Shown piece by piece: positions 53,654-63,435 of a stretch of 64,000 nucleotides of DNA. Source of the stretch: Micromonospora eburnea. GTDB lineage: Bacteria; Actinomycetota; Actinomycetes; Mycobacteriales; Micromonosporaceae. The notes under the pieces were generated by a model. That model made no database searches. It was not told where the DNA came from and saw nothing but the letters and a program-made list of their open reading frames with translations. How positions within the stretch are numbered: position 1 is the first letter of the stretch; every line of letters starts with the position of its first letter. The stretch covers positions 372,001 through 436,000 of the forward strand of contig NZ_FMHY01000002.1 in assembly GCF_900090225.1 (NCBI RefSeq), in the 5' to 3' direction. Position numbers and translations under genes: made by a program.

Positions 53654-56002
53654 TCACTCGAACCGCAACCCGTCCGGACGGGTCAGCCGCCAGAGCACCG
53701 GCAGGCTCGCCAGGGTCACCAGCAACACCACCGCGGCACCGAGCCCGACGCCGAGCCCCACCACCGGCCAGCTCACCACCACCGGTCCGCCCACCATCTT
53801 GAGCAGGGCCGCCCCCATCGCCACCCCGATGCCGGTGGCGAGCACCAGCCCGGCCAGCACCGGCACCCCGGTCTGCCCCAGCACCGACCAGCCGAGCGTG
53901 CTCCGAGGCGTCCCGACGGCGACCAGCGCGGCGAGCAGCCGGCGGCGCTCCCGGAGCTGCTCCAGGACGCCGACCAGCATGCTCACCCCGATCAGCAGCA
54001 GGGTGACCACCGCGCCGCCGAGCAGCCCACGCCGGACGTTGACGAACTGCGAGTTCTCCCGTACCGAGTTCAGCGCGTTCACCGAGGCGAACAGGTCCAG
54101 CCCGGCCACGTCGGCGCGGACCCGTTCCATCGCCTCCGGATCGTGCGGATCCAGGCTGAGCAGCGCATGGGCCGATACCCCGGACCGTGGCAGGGACGGC
54201 ATCGCCCCCGAGGTGACCAACAGTCCGGCGTGCCGCGCCCCCATCGGGTCGTCGCGTACCGGGACGGTCCGGGCGTTCGCCGGTACCTGCCAGGTCGCGA
54301 TGCCGTCGCCGAAGCTCAGCCGGGCACCAGGACCGATGCCGGTGATCGGGCCGATGCCGGCTTCGGGGTCGTTCGGCCGGACCAGGAAGACGTCACCGTC
54401 GGTGCAGGACCCGAGGTCGCCGTACTCGGCCAGCGCCGCGCAATCACCGACCAGCACCTCGGCGAGGCGGTGCTCGGATTCGTCCTCCCTGCCGGGGACG
54501 GTCTGCGGGACCGCCGTCAGATGCAGGGTGCCGATGCTGCGCGTCACCGCGGGAATGGCCGCGATCTGTGCCAGGGTCCTTCCGGGCTCCGGCGGGTTGT
54601 ACAGCGAGACGGCAACCTGGGCCCGGGACAGGTCCTGGCCGGTGGTCTCCCGGAACTCGTGCTGCACGCCGGCCACCAGCATCTGCAGCCCGATGGTGCC
54701 GGCCACCGCCACGGCCACCCCGCTGACCAGCCGGGCCGAGGCGGCACTGTCGAGCTGGAGTCGCCGTACCGCGAGCTGCCAGGGCGGCGGGCCGCCGCGC
54801 AGCCGGCGTACCAGGATGTCGACCAGCCAGGGCAGCAGGGTGACCGTGCCGACGAGCAGCAGCACCGCGCCGGCCGCGACCTGGGCGTCGGTCCGGGTGG
54901 AGCTGGCGGCCCGGACGTCGGCGAGTGGACTGAGCAGCGCGAGCCCGGCGAGGGGCAGCAGCAACCGCCACCACAGCCGGCGCCGGACCGGGGTAGCCCG
55001 GCGGCTGACCCCCAACGGCGTGACGAGCACACCGCGCAGGGCCAGCAGCGCCACCCCGGCGGCGAGCAATGGCACGGCCAACGCCACCAGCGCCACCAGC
55101 CACGGCACCGGGCGCAGGTCGCCTGGAAAGACGCTGATGCCGTACCACGAGACCACCAGTGCCAGTTGGCGGCCGGCGAGGAAGAGCACCCCGCCGACGG
55201 CGAGCCCGAACAGGGCAGCGGTGCCGGCCTCCCCGGCGGCGATCCGGCGGACCATGCCGGCGTCGGCCCCGAGCAGCCGGAGCGCGGCGAGCCGACGGTC
55301 GCGCTGCTCGCCGCCGAAGCGGACGGCCGCCCCGAGGAACACCACGATCGGCAGCAACAGCACCACGAAGACCACCACGACGAGCAGCCACAGCACTGGG
55401 CCGAACTCCTCCTCCGAGCCGACCCCGCCGAAGTGGTCCAGGCGTATGGCGCGCTCGGGCGTCAGATCGTCGCGGCCCAGATAGAAGGCCAGCTCGTGGG
55501 GGCCGGAGAGGCCGTCGGGAGCGATCGTGCCGGTGACCCGGGCCCCGCCCAGGCGGGGGGCGAGCAGCGGTCCGTCCGGCGAGTCGAGCAGGGCACGCAG
55601 CTCCGGTGAGACCACCGCCTCGCCGTCGCGGGGAAAAGCAGCCAGCCCGGGTGGCAGCGGCGCGTCCGGCCCCTCCGGGTGGAGGATCCGCCCCCGCACA
55701 TAGCGGTCGCGGAAGTCGGTGTCGGCCCAGGCAACCAGCAGCGTGTTCGCCGCCGCCGACAACTCAGGCCCGTTACGCATGTCGGACCGGGCTGCGGTCC
55801 GGTCGCCACGGGCGTCGATCGCACCGGGCACCGCCGCGGCGAGCAGCAGCATCGCGACCCCGACACCCACGCCGAGTGTGGTCAACAGGGTTCGCGTCCA
55901 ACCCTCCCGCCCGCCGGTGCGGGCCATCCGGGCCCCCATCAGCAGGTCGCCCAGCCCGGCCCGCAATCGGCCGCCGGGCCGTCGGAACTCCACGCCGGTC
56001 AC
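53654..56002 (-). CDS. FtsX-like ABC transporter permease
   Basis: 782 residues from GTG 56002, overlapping the ATPase stop by 4 nt. An N-terminal helix, a large extracellular domain, then helices in the first FtsX region (GPVLWLLVVVVFVVLLLPIVVFLG), and a second extracellular domain with Cys pairs (VGDCAALAEYGDLGSC). A final FtsX region ends LVTLASLPVLWRLTRPDGLRFE. It is the MacB/LolC-like class that couples ATP use to an extracellular domain rather than to solute transport. With the PadR-controlled ATPase it likely confers resistance or envelope response. Confidence 0.85.
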   Translation of the reverse strand: MTGVEFRRPGGRLRAGLGDLLMGARMARTGGREGWTRTLLTTLGVGVGVAMLLLAAAVPGAIDARGDRTAARSDMRNGPELSAAANTLLVAWADTDFRDRYVRGRILHPEGPDAPLPPGLAAFPRDGEAVVSPELRALLDSPDGPLLAPRLGGARVTGTIAPDGLSGPHELAFYLGRDDLTPERAIRLDHFGGVGSEEEFGPVLWLLVVVVFVVLLLPIVVFLGAAVRFGGEQRDRRLAALRLLGADAGMVRRIAAGEAGTAALFGLAVGGVLFLAGRQLALVVSWYGISVFPGDLRPVPWLVALVALAVPLLAAGVALLALRGVLVTPLGVSRRATPVRRRLWWRLLLPLAGLALLSPLADVRAASSTRTDAQVAAGAVLLLVGTVTLLPWLVDILVRRLRGGPPPWQLAVRRLQLDSAASARLVSGVAVAVAGTIGLQMLVAGVQHEFRETTGQDLSRAQVAVSLYNPPEPGRTLAQIAAIPAVTRSIGTLHLTAVPQTVPGREDESEHRLAEVLVGDCAALAEYGDLGSCTDGDVFLVRPNDPEAGIGPITGIGPGARLSFGDGIATWQVPANARTVPVRDDPMGARHAGLLVTSGAMPSLPRSGVSAHALLSLDPHDPEAMERVRADVAGLDLFASVNALNSVRENSQFVNVRRGLLGGAVVTLLLIGVSMLVGVLEQLRERRRLLAALVAVGTPRSTLGWSVLGQTGVPVLAGLVLATGIGVAMGAALLKMVGGPVVVSWPVVGLGVGLGAAVVLLVTLASLPVLWRLTRPDGLRFE

Positions 56003-56682
56003 GCCACCTGCTCCAGGCTGCGGGCCCGGCCGTCGCGGACCACGACCTCCCGATCGGAGTACGCCGCCACCCGCGGTTCGTGGGTCACCAACAGGACGGC
56101 CACGCCGGCCCCCCGGGCCGCGTCGGCGAGCAGGCGCATCACCCGCTCGCCGTTGAGTGAGTCCAGGGCGCCGGTGGGCTCGTCGGCGAAGACGACCCGA
56201 GGGCCGGTGACCAGCGCGCGGGCCACCGCCACCCGCTGGCCCTGGCCGCCGGAGATCTCGCCCGGGCGCTTGCCGGCGACGTCGGTCACCTCCAGCCGGT
56301 CCAGCCACTCGGTGGCCCGCCGTTCCGCCTCGCGGCGGGGTACGCGTTCCAGGCGCAGCGGCAGCGCGACGTTCTCCAGGCAGGTCAGCTCCGGTACGAG
56401 CTGCCCGAACTGGAACACGAAGCCGAACTCCCGGCGGCGCAGCGCGCTGCGGGCCGGATCGGAGAGGCTGGTCAACTCGATGCCCCGGTAGTGCACCTGA
56501 CCCTGGTCCGGGCGCACGATGCCGGCCAGGCAGTGCAGCAGCGTGGACTTGCCCGACCCGGACGGGCCCATCAGCGCCACCACCTCGCCGGCGCGTACGG
56601 ACACCGAGGCGCCGGCGAGGGCCTGGGTCGGGCCGAAGGACTTGTGCAGGTCCGTTCCGGTCAGCAGGGCGTCGCCGGTCAT
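55999..56682 (-). CDS. ABC ATP-binding protein (MacB/LolD-like)
   Basis: 227 residues from ATG 56682. Walker A GPSGSGKST, the signature ISGGQGQRVAVARAL and Walker B VVFADEPTGALDS are clear. The GIELTSLSDPARSALRRREFGFVFQ stretch is typical of the MacB/LolD group. Works with the FtsX-like permease whose start overlaps its stop. Its ATG touches the PadR stop. Confidence 0.92.
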   Translation of the reverse strand: MTGDALLTGTDLHKSFGPTQALAGASVSVRAGEVVALMGPSGSGKSTLLHCLAGIVRPDQGQVHYRGIELTSLSDPARSALRRREFGFVFQFGQLVPELTCLENVALPLRLERVPRREAERRATEWLDRLEVTDVAGKRPGEISGGQGQRVAVARALVTGPRVVFADEPTGALDSLNGERVMRLLADAARGAGVAVLLVTHEPRVAAYSDREVVVRDGRARSLEQVA

Positions 56683-57203
56683 CAGCGGATCTCCTTCGCC
56701 AGCTCGTCGAGGCGGGCGGTGGTCAGTTCCAGCCAGCGCAGGTCCGCCTCCAGGTGGAAGAGCGCGTGGTCGCAGATGAGCTGGTCGGCCAGGTCGCCGT
56801 CGGCCTTGCGCCGGGTCAGCTCGCGCATCAGCCGCAGGTGCTCGGCCCGTTGGGTGTCCAGCAGGTCGGCGGCGGGGCGGCCGGTGAGCAGCGCGAGCAC
56901 CACCTTGGTGTAGAGGACGTTCTGCAGGTAGGGCTCGGGCTTCTCGGGCTGGGACAGCCAGCGCTGGACGTCGGTCACGCCCGCCTCGGTGATCGCGTAC
57001 CGCTTGCGCTCGGGGCCCTCGCCGGGCTCGACCGAGTCCACCTCGACGAGGCCGTTACGGAGCAGTCGGGACAGCGTGGAGTAGACCTGGCCGAAATGTA
57101 GCGGCCGGCTGTGTCCGAAGCGCTCGTCGTACGCCCGCTTGAGGTCGTAGCCGTGTCTTGGGCTGGATTCCAGCAGCCCGAGGAAGGTGTGTCCGATCGA
57201 CAT
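56682..57203 (-). CDS. PadR family transcriptional regulator
   Basis: 173 residues from ATG 57203. The winged helix (FLGLLESSPRHGYDLKRAYDERF, then HFGQVYSTLSRLLRNGLVEVD) and the wing GPERKRYAITEAGV are typical. The C-terminal helix mediates dimerisation. No Shine-Dalgarno precedes the start, and a TATAGT box lies 7-12 nt upstream, so the message is probably leaderless. A nested palindrome covers the promoter; a PadR protein usually represses its own operon and is released by a ligand or drug. Confidence 0.92.
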   Translation of the reverse strand: MSIGHTFLGLLESSPRHGYDLKRAYDERFGHSRPLHFGQVYSTLSRLLRNGLVEVDSVEPGEGPERKRYAITEAGVTDVQRWLSQPEKPEPYLQNVLYTKVVLALLTGRPAADLLDTQRAEHLRLMRELTRRKADGDLADQLICDHALFHLEADLRWLELTTARLDELAKEIR

Positions 57204-57212
57204 GGCGTGGAC

Positions 57213-57245
57213 TATACACAGCAGGTATACCTGATGTGTATACCT
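57213..57245 (-). promoter_or_regulatory. PadR operator and promoter, nested palindromes
   Basis: GGTATACC (57224-57231) is a perfect palindrome flanked symmetrically by TATACACA (57213-57220) and TGTGTATA (57235-57242). AGGTATAC/GTATACCT (57223-57230 and 57238-57245) gives a second dyad. The minus-strand TATAGT box overlaps, so bound PadR would block RNA polymerase. Confidence 0.72.
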
Positions 57246-57258
57246 GGGTACGCAAACG

Positions 57259-57304
57259 CGGACGGCGCGACGACCCCTCCGGTGAGGGCTCGCCGCGCCG
57301 TCCG
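57259..57304 (-). terminator. Terminator hairpin after the ESX-region gene
   Basis: Arms 57259-57269 and 57294-57304 (CGGACGGCGCG and complement) form a perfect 11-bp stem, 12 nt beyond the stop of the gene at 57316-58584. Confidence 0.7.
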
Positions 57305-57315
57305 TCAGCGTGCGA

Positions 57316-58584
57316 TCAGTCGGTGCCGAGCACCGGCGGCGGCGCCGACCGGCCGTCGCCCCAGACCATCTCGTCCTCGGTCAGCCAGGTGAGCCGTTCC
57401 TCCGACTCGTCCTCGGCGTGCTGGCCACGCCCGCCCAACACGCCGTTGCGCCCGGCCATCGCGGGACGCGCGTTCGTGCCGCGGCCGCCGTTGGACTTGC
57501 CACCGTCCGTCTCCACCACGATGCCTCGCCCGGCGGCGAGCCGCCCGGTGCCGGCCGCCGCCCGGTTCTCCAGGCCGGACATCGCGCCGGGCCGGCCGGC
57601 GGTCGGCACGCCCGCGCTGGCCAGCGAGCCGGTGCCGCCCACCACGCCCAGCGGCCCGTAGGGGCCTCCGCCCGGAGAGACGGTCGCGGTGGTGCCGCCG
57701 ATGCTGGTGAGGCCGGTGACCGCCGGGCCGGTGGTCACCGGGGCGGCCCCGGCGAGCGAGGTGCCGGCGGGCTCGACCACGCCGACGGAACCGATGGTGC
57801 CCGGGTTACCCGTGCCCGGGTTACCCATTCCCGGGCTGCCGGTGCCCGGGCCGCCGGGACCGGCGCCGACCACCGTGCCGCTGCCCGGGGCCGTGTGGTG
57901 GACGCCGGACGTGGTCGCGGTGGCCCCCGGGATGAGGCCGGGCGTGCCGGAGGTCGGCCCGGACGAGGGCGTGGCCACCGACGGGCCGTTGCGCAGCGTC
58001 GGGTCGCTCGGGTCGGAGTGGCCCGGCAGGCGACGGTCGGGCGGCTCGGGGATGACGACCCGTCCGTAGGCGGAGAAGTCGTATCCCTCGGCCAGGTTGG
58101 CGACGACCTGCACCATCCGCTGGTGCGCCTTCTCCTGCTCGGCCTTGTCCTGCTCGTGGCCGACGATGCCACCGATCACGGCGCCCGTGAGGCCGCCCAC
58201 CAGGAAGCCCTTGCCGGCACCGGAGATCAACTTGTCGTTGTCGTCGGTCTCCTCCGGGCTCTCCGCCTTGGACTGGGCGGTGCGCAGCTCGGTGGCCATC
58301 ATGTCGAGGGCCTGCCGGATGCCGGCCATGCCGTGGGCGAGGTTGCCGGAATAGTCGACGACCAGGTTCAACCGCTGGTGGAACTCCCGGGCGGCGTCGC
58401 CCGTCCAGGTCTTGGCCAGCGCGTCCAGGTCGCCGGTCAGATCCCGGCTGAGGCCCTCCAGGGTGTCCTTCAGCGAGCTCCACTGGGCGCCGAGCCCGTC
58501 GATCTGCTTCGGGTCACCCGCGGTGACGCCCTGGTAGAGCTCCTTGTGGCTGACGTGTGCGTAGCGGCTGGTGTACTCAGACAC
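57316..58584 (-). CDS. WXG100-like protein with Gly/Pro-rich C-terminal region (ESX-associated)
   Basis: 422 residues from GTG 58584. The N-terminal 110 residues form a helical hairpin (QWSSLKDTLEGLSRDLTGDL, then the WxG turn in TWTGDAAREF), as in WXG100/ESX substrates. A glycine-zipper stretch (GFLVGGLTGAVIGGIVG) follows, then about 240 residues rich in Gly, Pro, Ser and Thr, including GNPGT repeats. The tail ends LTWLTEDEMVWGDG, a conserved-looking motif. It lies next to the T7SS genes and is probably secreted by or part of that machine. Confidence 0.78.
   Translation of the reverse strand: MSEYTSRYAHVSHKELYQGVTAGDPKQIDGLGAQWSSLKDTLEGLSRDLTGDLDALAKTWTGDAAREFHQRLNLVVDYSGNLAHGMAGIRQALDMMATELRTAQSKAESPEETDDNDKLISGAGKGFLVGGLTGAVIGGIVGHEQDKAEQEKAHQRMVQVVANLAEGYDFSAYGRVVIPEPPDRRLPGHSDPSDPTLRNGPSVATPSSGPTSGTPGLIPGATATTSGVHHTAPGSGTVVGAGPGGPGTGSPGMGNPGTGNPGTIGSVGVVEPAGTSLAGAAPVTTGPAVTGLTSIGGTTATVSPGGGPYGPLGVVGGTGSLASAGVPTAGRPGAMSGLENRAAAGTGRLAAGRGIVVETDGGKSNGGRGTNARPAMAGRNGVLGGRGQHAEDESEERLTWLTEDEMVWGDGRSAPPPVLGTD
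57797..57856 (-). repeat. 15-bp tandem repeats in the ESX-associated gene
   Basis: Four units of 15 bp: two identical copies of GTGCCCGGGTTACCC, then two variants. On the coding strand they encode a Gly-x-Pro-Gly-x type repeat (GNPGT). Confidence 0.75.
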
Positions 58585-58951
58585 GCGGATCAGCTCCCTT
58601 CGCCGGCTTCATCGCGTCGCTCAGCCCGGAGAGCGCGGCGATGATGTCGGCCGCGGCGGCCGCGTTGCGCGCCTCGGCGGTCCGGTAGTTGGTCATGATC
58701 GTCTGGGTCGCCTTCTTGGCGGCCACGATCGCGCGGTGCAGCCGCTCGGCGTGGTCGACGTAGCTCGCGTGGGTTTCCGAGTAGCGGCGGGCGTTGGCGT
58801 TCGCGTCGGTGAACGTGCCCAGCGCCGGCGGCCGGCACTGCATCTCGGTGTTGAGCTTCTTCAGCACCGCCTCGGCCTCGCTCAACCGCCGCTCGAGCCG
58901 CTGGTGAAAGTCCTCCAAGGACAGTACGTCAACTGTCGTGCGCCCGGTCAT
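58577..58951 (-). CDS. Small helical ESX-associated protein
   Basis: 124 residues from ATG 58951. It overlaps the following gene by 8 nt. The product is helical (LSLEDFHQRLERRLSEAEAVLKKLNTEMQ) with no Trp and no WxG turn, a little longer than a WXG100 protein. Position and helical make-up suggest a WXG-like partner or chaperone of the protein at 57316-58584. Confidence 0.68.
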   Translation of the reverse strand: MTGRTTVDVLSLEDFHQRLERRLSEAEAVLKKLNTEMQCRPPALGTFTDANANARRYSETHASYVDHAERLHRAIVAAKKATQTIMTNYRTAEARNAAAAADIIAALSGLSDAMKPAKGADPRV

Positions 58952-59061
58952 GACTGCATCCCCGTAGTCATCGTCGAGATTCGTTGGCCACGCTCAGGTT
59001 AGTCGACCGGAGCCGCGCCGGGCGACCCGCGGCCGGCCGCGCTCCAGATCGGACCGTCGGG

Positions 59062-60549
59062 TCAGCCGCCCTGGGTCCCCGTCGTCTCCGTGTCATCCGA
59101 ACCGGCCGTCGTGCCGGACGAACCAGCCGCCGTGTCGGACGAGCCGGACGATCTGGTGCTCGGGTCGAAGTGGGCCATGGCGTCCTCACGGGCCAGGGTC
59201 GGCCCGATCGGCACCAGCGCCAGCAGTGAGGCGGGCACCGCCAGCGGGGTCACCTCCCCGTAGCCGAGCGCCGCCTTCGCGCCGGGCCCGAGCGGGTAGC
59301 GAACCCCCTGCGCGGTGATCAGGTAGACCGTGGCGCCGGCCGCCGCCTTCCCGCTCTCACCCGCTGTCGCCTGCACCAGCACGCCCTTGCCGCCCGGCAG
59401 CAGCACGCTCTCCGCGGTACGCACGGCGTCCCGGCTTCCTTGCCGGGCGGTCACCCCGGCCGCCGCGGTCAGCTCGGTCGGCGGCTGGTCGAAGATCTCC
59501 AGTGTGGTGACCGGTGGCTGCCCGGACCCACCCTTCCGGTAGGTGGCGCACAGCACGGTCCGCCCGGGCTGCACCTCGTGCATGGTGGGCAGCTTCTCCG
59601 GCAGCCCCGCGGGCTCCAGCCGCTGATCGGTGAGGAACTGGCCGGCCTGGTTCGGCGTGAGGTCGGTTACCTTGCCGCCGCCGCCGAGCAGCAGCAGCGC
59701 GGTCATCTCGGTGATCGTCACCAGTCCTTGCCGGGTCAGCACGTAGTACTGCTCGGCGGCCCGGAAGACCTGCCCGACCCGGGCCGGGCGGTCGCCCACC
59801 GTCAGCGGGCTGGAGCCGTCCTCCCCGTCGATCGTCGGCTTCCGCAGCTCCGGCCCGACCGGCACCGCGTTGAGCAACTGCTGCCCGACGGCGAGCGGCG
59901 TCGCGCTGGCCATCTTCAACGCCACCAGCGCCTTCTGGTCGCCGACGATACGCAGCCGCGCGCCGTTCGTGAGCAGGTACCGCTTGCCGTCCGCCCGGAC
60001 CAGCACCGCCCGATCGGTGAGCGGGGTGCCGCCCGACAGCGGCCGGTCGACCACCAGCCGGGTGGTGGAGCGCTGAGGGTCAGCCGGATCGGGCACGTCA
60101 CAGACCGACCAGGGCAGCTCGACCAGCGACTTCCGGTCCGGCACGTCGTCCGGGGCGCCGACGATGCCCACCGCCCGGCCCCGCGGCCGGTCCTTGATCG
60201 ACGCCTGGGAAACGGTCCGCACCGTCGGGTCGGCCTCGTCGAGGATCAGCCGGGCCGAGGCGTAGTTGAGGGTCGGGTACAGCACCCCCTCCGTGTAGAC
60301 GTACGTGGCACCGGTCTCCCGCTCGATCACCAGCGTGTTCGACTCCAGTGGCGCGGCGTTGCCGGTGAGCTGCCCGTACGCGCCGGCGCCGCCGAGCACG
60401 ACGGCAGCGGCGATCACGCTGCCGAACACCGCCATGCCGAGCCGGCGCATCGGCAGGTCGTTGGTCTCCGGGTCGCCGGAGAGCAGTGCGGAGACGATGC
60501 GGCGGGTGACGAAGCGGTACGCCTGCACCTGATCGCGGCGGGTCCGCAT
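59062..60549 (-). CDS. eccB: Type VII secretion protein EccB
   Basis: 495 residues. The EccB pattern is clear: RTRRDQVQAYRFVTRRIVSALL before a single membrane helix (GMAVFGSVIAAAVVLGGAGAYG), then a large extracellular domain. VYTEGVLYPTLNYASARLIL and GRAVGIVGAPDDVP are recognisable. EccB is a core membrane subunit of the ESX translocon and an ATPase-like domain faces outward. The Thr/Ser/Gly tail (SSGSSDTAAGSSGTTAG) is disordered. Diverges from eccE. Confidence 0.9.
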   Translation of the reverse strand: MRTRRDQVQAYRFVTRRIVSALLSGDPETNDLPMRRLGMAVFGSVIAAAVVLGGAGAYGQLTGNAAPLESNTLVIERETGATYVYTEGVLYPTLNYASARLILDEADPTVRTVSQASIKDRPRGRAVGIVGAPDDVPDRKSLVELPWSVCDVPDPADPQRSTTRLVVDRPLSGGTPLTDRAVLVRADGKRYLLTNGARLRIVGDQKALVALKMASATPLAVGQQLLNAVPVGPELRKPTIDGEDGSSPLTVGDRPARVGQVFRAAEQYYVLTRQGLVTITEMTALLLLGGGGKVTDLTPNQAGQFLTDQRLEPAGLPEKLPTMHEVQPGRTVLCATYRKGGSGQPPVTTLEIFDQPPTELTAAAGVTARQGSRDAVRTAESVLLPGGKGVLVQATAGESGKAAAGATVYLITAQGVRYPLGPGAKAALGYGEVTPLAVPASLLALVPIGPTLAREDAMAHFDPSTRSSGSSDTAAGSSGTTAGSDDTETTGTQGG

Positions 60550-60712
60550 GACTAAACCTCCGGCGGGGGTGGGTCCGCGACGATCAGGTCCGAAACTCCG
60601 CCGCGGGCTTCCCTACGATAAGGGGCCGTCGACGGTTCACCGGGACCCCGCCCGCCCCCGGCGACGCACCGACCCGTCGGATGCCCAGGATGTCCAGAAG
60701 GGACGCTCACCG

Positions 60713-61885
60713 ATGACCCAGGTCCAGGCGCCATCCGGTCGTACGGCCATCGCCCCCGCCGTCCCGCCGGACCGACCGATCACCCCGGCCGACCGGCGTC
60801 GACGCGGCCGGCTCGGCCCGGTCGTCGTCGGTCAGCTCGTGGTGCTCGAGTGCGCCGCGCTGGCCGTCTGGTTCGCCACCTCCGGTCCGGTCTGGGTGCT
60901 CGGCGTCGTCGCCGGGCTGGCCGTGGTGGCGGTCTTCGCCGCCTTCGGCCGTCGGGGCGGCCGCTGGTGGTACGAGGACCTGCTGCTGCGCCGCCGGCTA
61001 CGCCGCCGCCGGGAGCGGGCCCGGGGAGCGGCGCCGGCCGGCGACCCGAGGCTCGGCGCGCTCGCCCCGGAGCTGACCGTCATCGAGCTGACCGATCGCG
61101 GCACCCGGCTCGGCATCGGTCAGGACGAGCGGGGCTGGTTCGCGGCCGTCGCGCTGACCGGCCGCCCCGGCGCGCCCGCCGGCTCCGTCGAGGCGGCGAT
61201 GGTGGACCGCGCCCTCGCGGTGCTCGCCGACTTCACCGGGCCGGTCACCCAGACCCAGGTCGTGTCACACACCCTGGTCTGGTACCCGGCGCCGGGCGCG
61301 CCGCCGGCCGCCCACCGCACGGTCTGGGTGGCGCTGCGGCTCTCGGTCTCCGACGCCCGGGCCGAGACGGTGAGCCGGGGCGGCGGGCTGCGCGGCGTGC
61401 ACCGCACCGTCGCGGCGGGGGTCGGCCGGCTCGGCAAGGCGCTGAACGCCGCCGGCCTCAGCCACCGCGTCCTGAGCCGCGACGAGCTGCACGCGGCGGT
61501 GGTCTCCGGGGCCGGGCTCGACCTGGCACCCGAGTCGCCGGTGGAGAGCTGGACCAGCCTGCGCGGCGGCGGCTGGACGCAGCGCTGCCTGGCGCTGCGG
61601 GTACGCCCCAACGGCTCGCTGGGCGCACTGGTGGACGCGGTCACGTCGACCTCGGCGCCGTCGCACACCGTCTCGGCGGTGGTGCTCCCCAACGGGCGTC
61701 GGGTGCCGCCGCTGCTGCGGGTGGCGGCGATGGACAGCCACGCCGAGGCGCTGGTGAAGGCCATCCGGGACGTGGCCGGCCGGTCCGGTGTGCCGGCCCG
61801 CCCGCTGGACGGGCAGCACGGTCCGGGCGTCTACGCGACCGCGCCGGTGGCGACCGCGATGGGCACGGTCACGGTCGAAGGTTGA
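60713..61885 (+). CDS. eccE: Type VII secretion protein EccE
   Basis: 390 residues from ATG 60713, with AGAAGGGAC about 10 nt upstream. Two membrane helices (VVVGQLVVLECAALAVWFA and VWVLGVVAGLAVVAVFAAF) precede the cytosolic EccE domain (PELTVIELTDRGTRLGIGQDERGWFAAVAL). The final region is [19 protein letters not shown]. It is a peripheral component of the ESX complex. Its 3' end overlaps the convergent eccD end by 17 bp. Confidence 0.82.
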   Translation: MTQVQAPSGRTAIAPAVPPDRPITPADRRRRGRLGPVVVGQLVVLECAALAVWFATSGPVWVLGVVAGLAVVAVFAAFGRRGGRWWYEDLLLRRRLRRRRERARGAAPAGDPRLGALAPELTVIELTDRGTRLGIGQDERGWFAAVALTGRPGAPAGSVEAAMVDRALAVLADFTGPVTQTQVVSHTLVWYPAPGAPPAAHRTVWVALRLSVSDARAETVSRGGGLRGVHRTVAAGVGRLGKALNAAGLSHRVLSRDELHAAVVSGAGLDLAPESPVESWTSLRGGGWTQRCLALRVRPNGSLGALVDAVTSTSAPSHTVSAVVLPNGRRVPPLLRVAAMDSHAEALVKAIRDVAGRSGVPARPLDGQHGPGVYATAPVATAMGTVTVEG

Positions 61886-63266
61886 CGATCCAGCCGTACG
61901 CGCCGCACACCCAGACGGTCAGCGGCACCAGGGCGACGATCAGCAGGATCTCGACGATGTCGAGGGTACGTCCCCAGACCGGCGAGATCCGCTTGCCCGC
62001 CACGCTGAGGCCGTAGATCAGGCTGATCACCGCCGCCAGCAGCAGGCCGCCGAGGATCATCCCGAGCCGGAGCGGAAGCGTCGCGGTGCCGAAGGTGGCC
62101 GCGGCGGCCAGCCCCAGGCCGACGGTGCCGGCGAGCAGCACCGGGGTGCGCTGGGCCCGGCCGATGAACGGGCGGGCCCGCAGCAGCGACAGCAGGGCCA
62201 GGACCAGGCAGAGCAGCACCGCCGGCAGCCGGCCGTTGCCGGCGAGCACCACCTGGCCGCCGAGCACCAGCAGCGCGACCGTCCACAGCAGGCCGGTGAG
62301 GAACGCGTCGGCCCGCTCGCTGTTGCGCAGCACGCGCGGCCCGTCGACCGACTCGGTGTCGGACTTCAGGTCGTCCGGGCCGGTCGGGATCGACGGCACC
62401 GGCAGCCGGGCCAGCCGGTAGGCGAACATCGGCAGCATCGGCAGGGCGGCGAACGCGACAGTGGCGATCACCGCCGCGGCCGCCGCCGCGCCGATCTCGA
62501 AGACCAGGCAGAGCACCGCACCGAAGCCGACGGCCGCGCCCACCGTGACCGCGCCGAGGAACAGCGGCAGCCGGTCGCCGACCGCGAGCGCGGCCACCGC
62601 GCCGAAGAGCACCACCGCGGTCCCGGCCAGCAGCACGTGCGGGCTGGCCAGTTCGGCCAGCTTGCGATCCCCGGCGAGGACCAGCAGGCCACCGATCGCC
62701 GCGTAGCCGAGGCCGCCCATGGCCAGCGCCGCGCCGGTGCGGCTGTCGCCGACCGCGCGGGACAGCACCGCGGCGCTCACCAGCAGGGCGAGCGAGACCA
62801 CGAGGGCGGCCAGCGCGCCGGGCAACTGCGGCGGACCCGCGAAGAGCGCCGCCGCCGCGCCGCCGGCCAGGGCCACCCCGGCGAAGAGCACGGCGAACGC
62901 GCGGGTGGTGCCGACCTGCCAGGTGCCGGGGCGCTGGTTGGTGGCGCTGGCGACCGCGTCCACCACGTCGTCGAAGACGATCTCAGGGGCGGCGCCGGCC
63001 CGGGGGTTGAAGTAGAGCACCTCGCCGTCGCGCACGCCGAGCTGGGCCGCGGTACGGCCACCGTCCAGCGGCTGCCCGCCGAGCCGGGACAGGCTCCACC
63101 CGCCGTGCCGCACGCCCTCGTCGGCGAGGTCCTCGCCGGCGTACCGCAGCAGGGTGGGAAGCAGGTCGGCCAGTGGAACATCCGACGGCAGCGCCAGGTC
63201 CATCCTGGTCCGCGGCGCCACGATGGTGATCCGGCTCAGCCCGCCGGTCGCCGCCTTCGTCGCCAC
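61869..63266 (-). CDS. eccD: Type VII secretion integral membrane protein EccD
   Basis: 465 residues. An N-terminal ubiquitin-like (YukD) domain ([30 protein letters not shown]) leads into about 11 membrane helices. EccD forms the membrane pore of the ESX core complex. Diverges from eccC, and both starts sit in a 170-bp region that holds their promoters. Confidence 0.92.
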   Translation of the reverse strand: MATKAATGGLSRITIVAPRTRMDLALPSDVPLADLLPTLLRYAGEDLADEGVRHGGWSLSRLGGQPLDGGRTAAQLGVRDGEVLYFNPRAGAAPEIVFDDVVDAVASATNQRPGTWQVGTTRAFAVLFAGVALAGGAAAALFAGPPQLPGALAALVVSLALLVSAAVLSRAVGDSRTGAALAMGGLGYAAIGGLLVLAGDRKLAELASPHVLLAGTAVVLFGAVAALAVGDRLPLFLGAVTVGAAVGFGAVLCLVFEIGAAAAAAVIATVAFAALPMLPMFAYRLARLPVPSIPTGPDDLKSDTESVDGPRVLRNSERADAFLTGLLWTVALLVLGGQVVLAGNGRLPAVLLCLVLALLSLLRARPFIGRAQRTPVLLAGTVGLGLAAAATFGTATLPLRLGMILGGLLLAAVISLIYGLSVAGKRISPVWGRTLDIVEILLIVALVPLTVWVCGAYGWIVNLRP

Positions 63267-63435
63267 TGTGGCCTCCTTGTGCTCGCCTACGATCCACCTG
63301 GCCGATGGTGTCGCCCCCCATGGGTCCGCGACGCCTTCGGGAGATTACCTACGATGGCTGTCGCACAGGTTGCCCACCCGACGCCTCGGGTGCGTGGCAG
63401 ACCGCAATCAGGGCCGCTTCTGGGGAGGAGATGCC

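Noticed and set aside
52115..55609. A 1164-residue plus-strand open frame
   Set aside because: It runs opposite to the coiled-coil and FtsX genes, which have clear domain content. The plus-strand translation is Ser/Arg/Ala low complexity.
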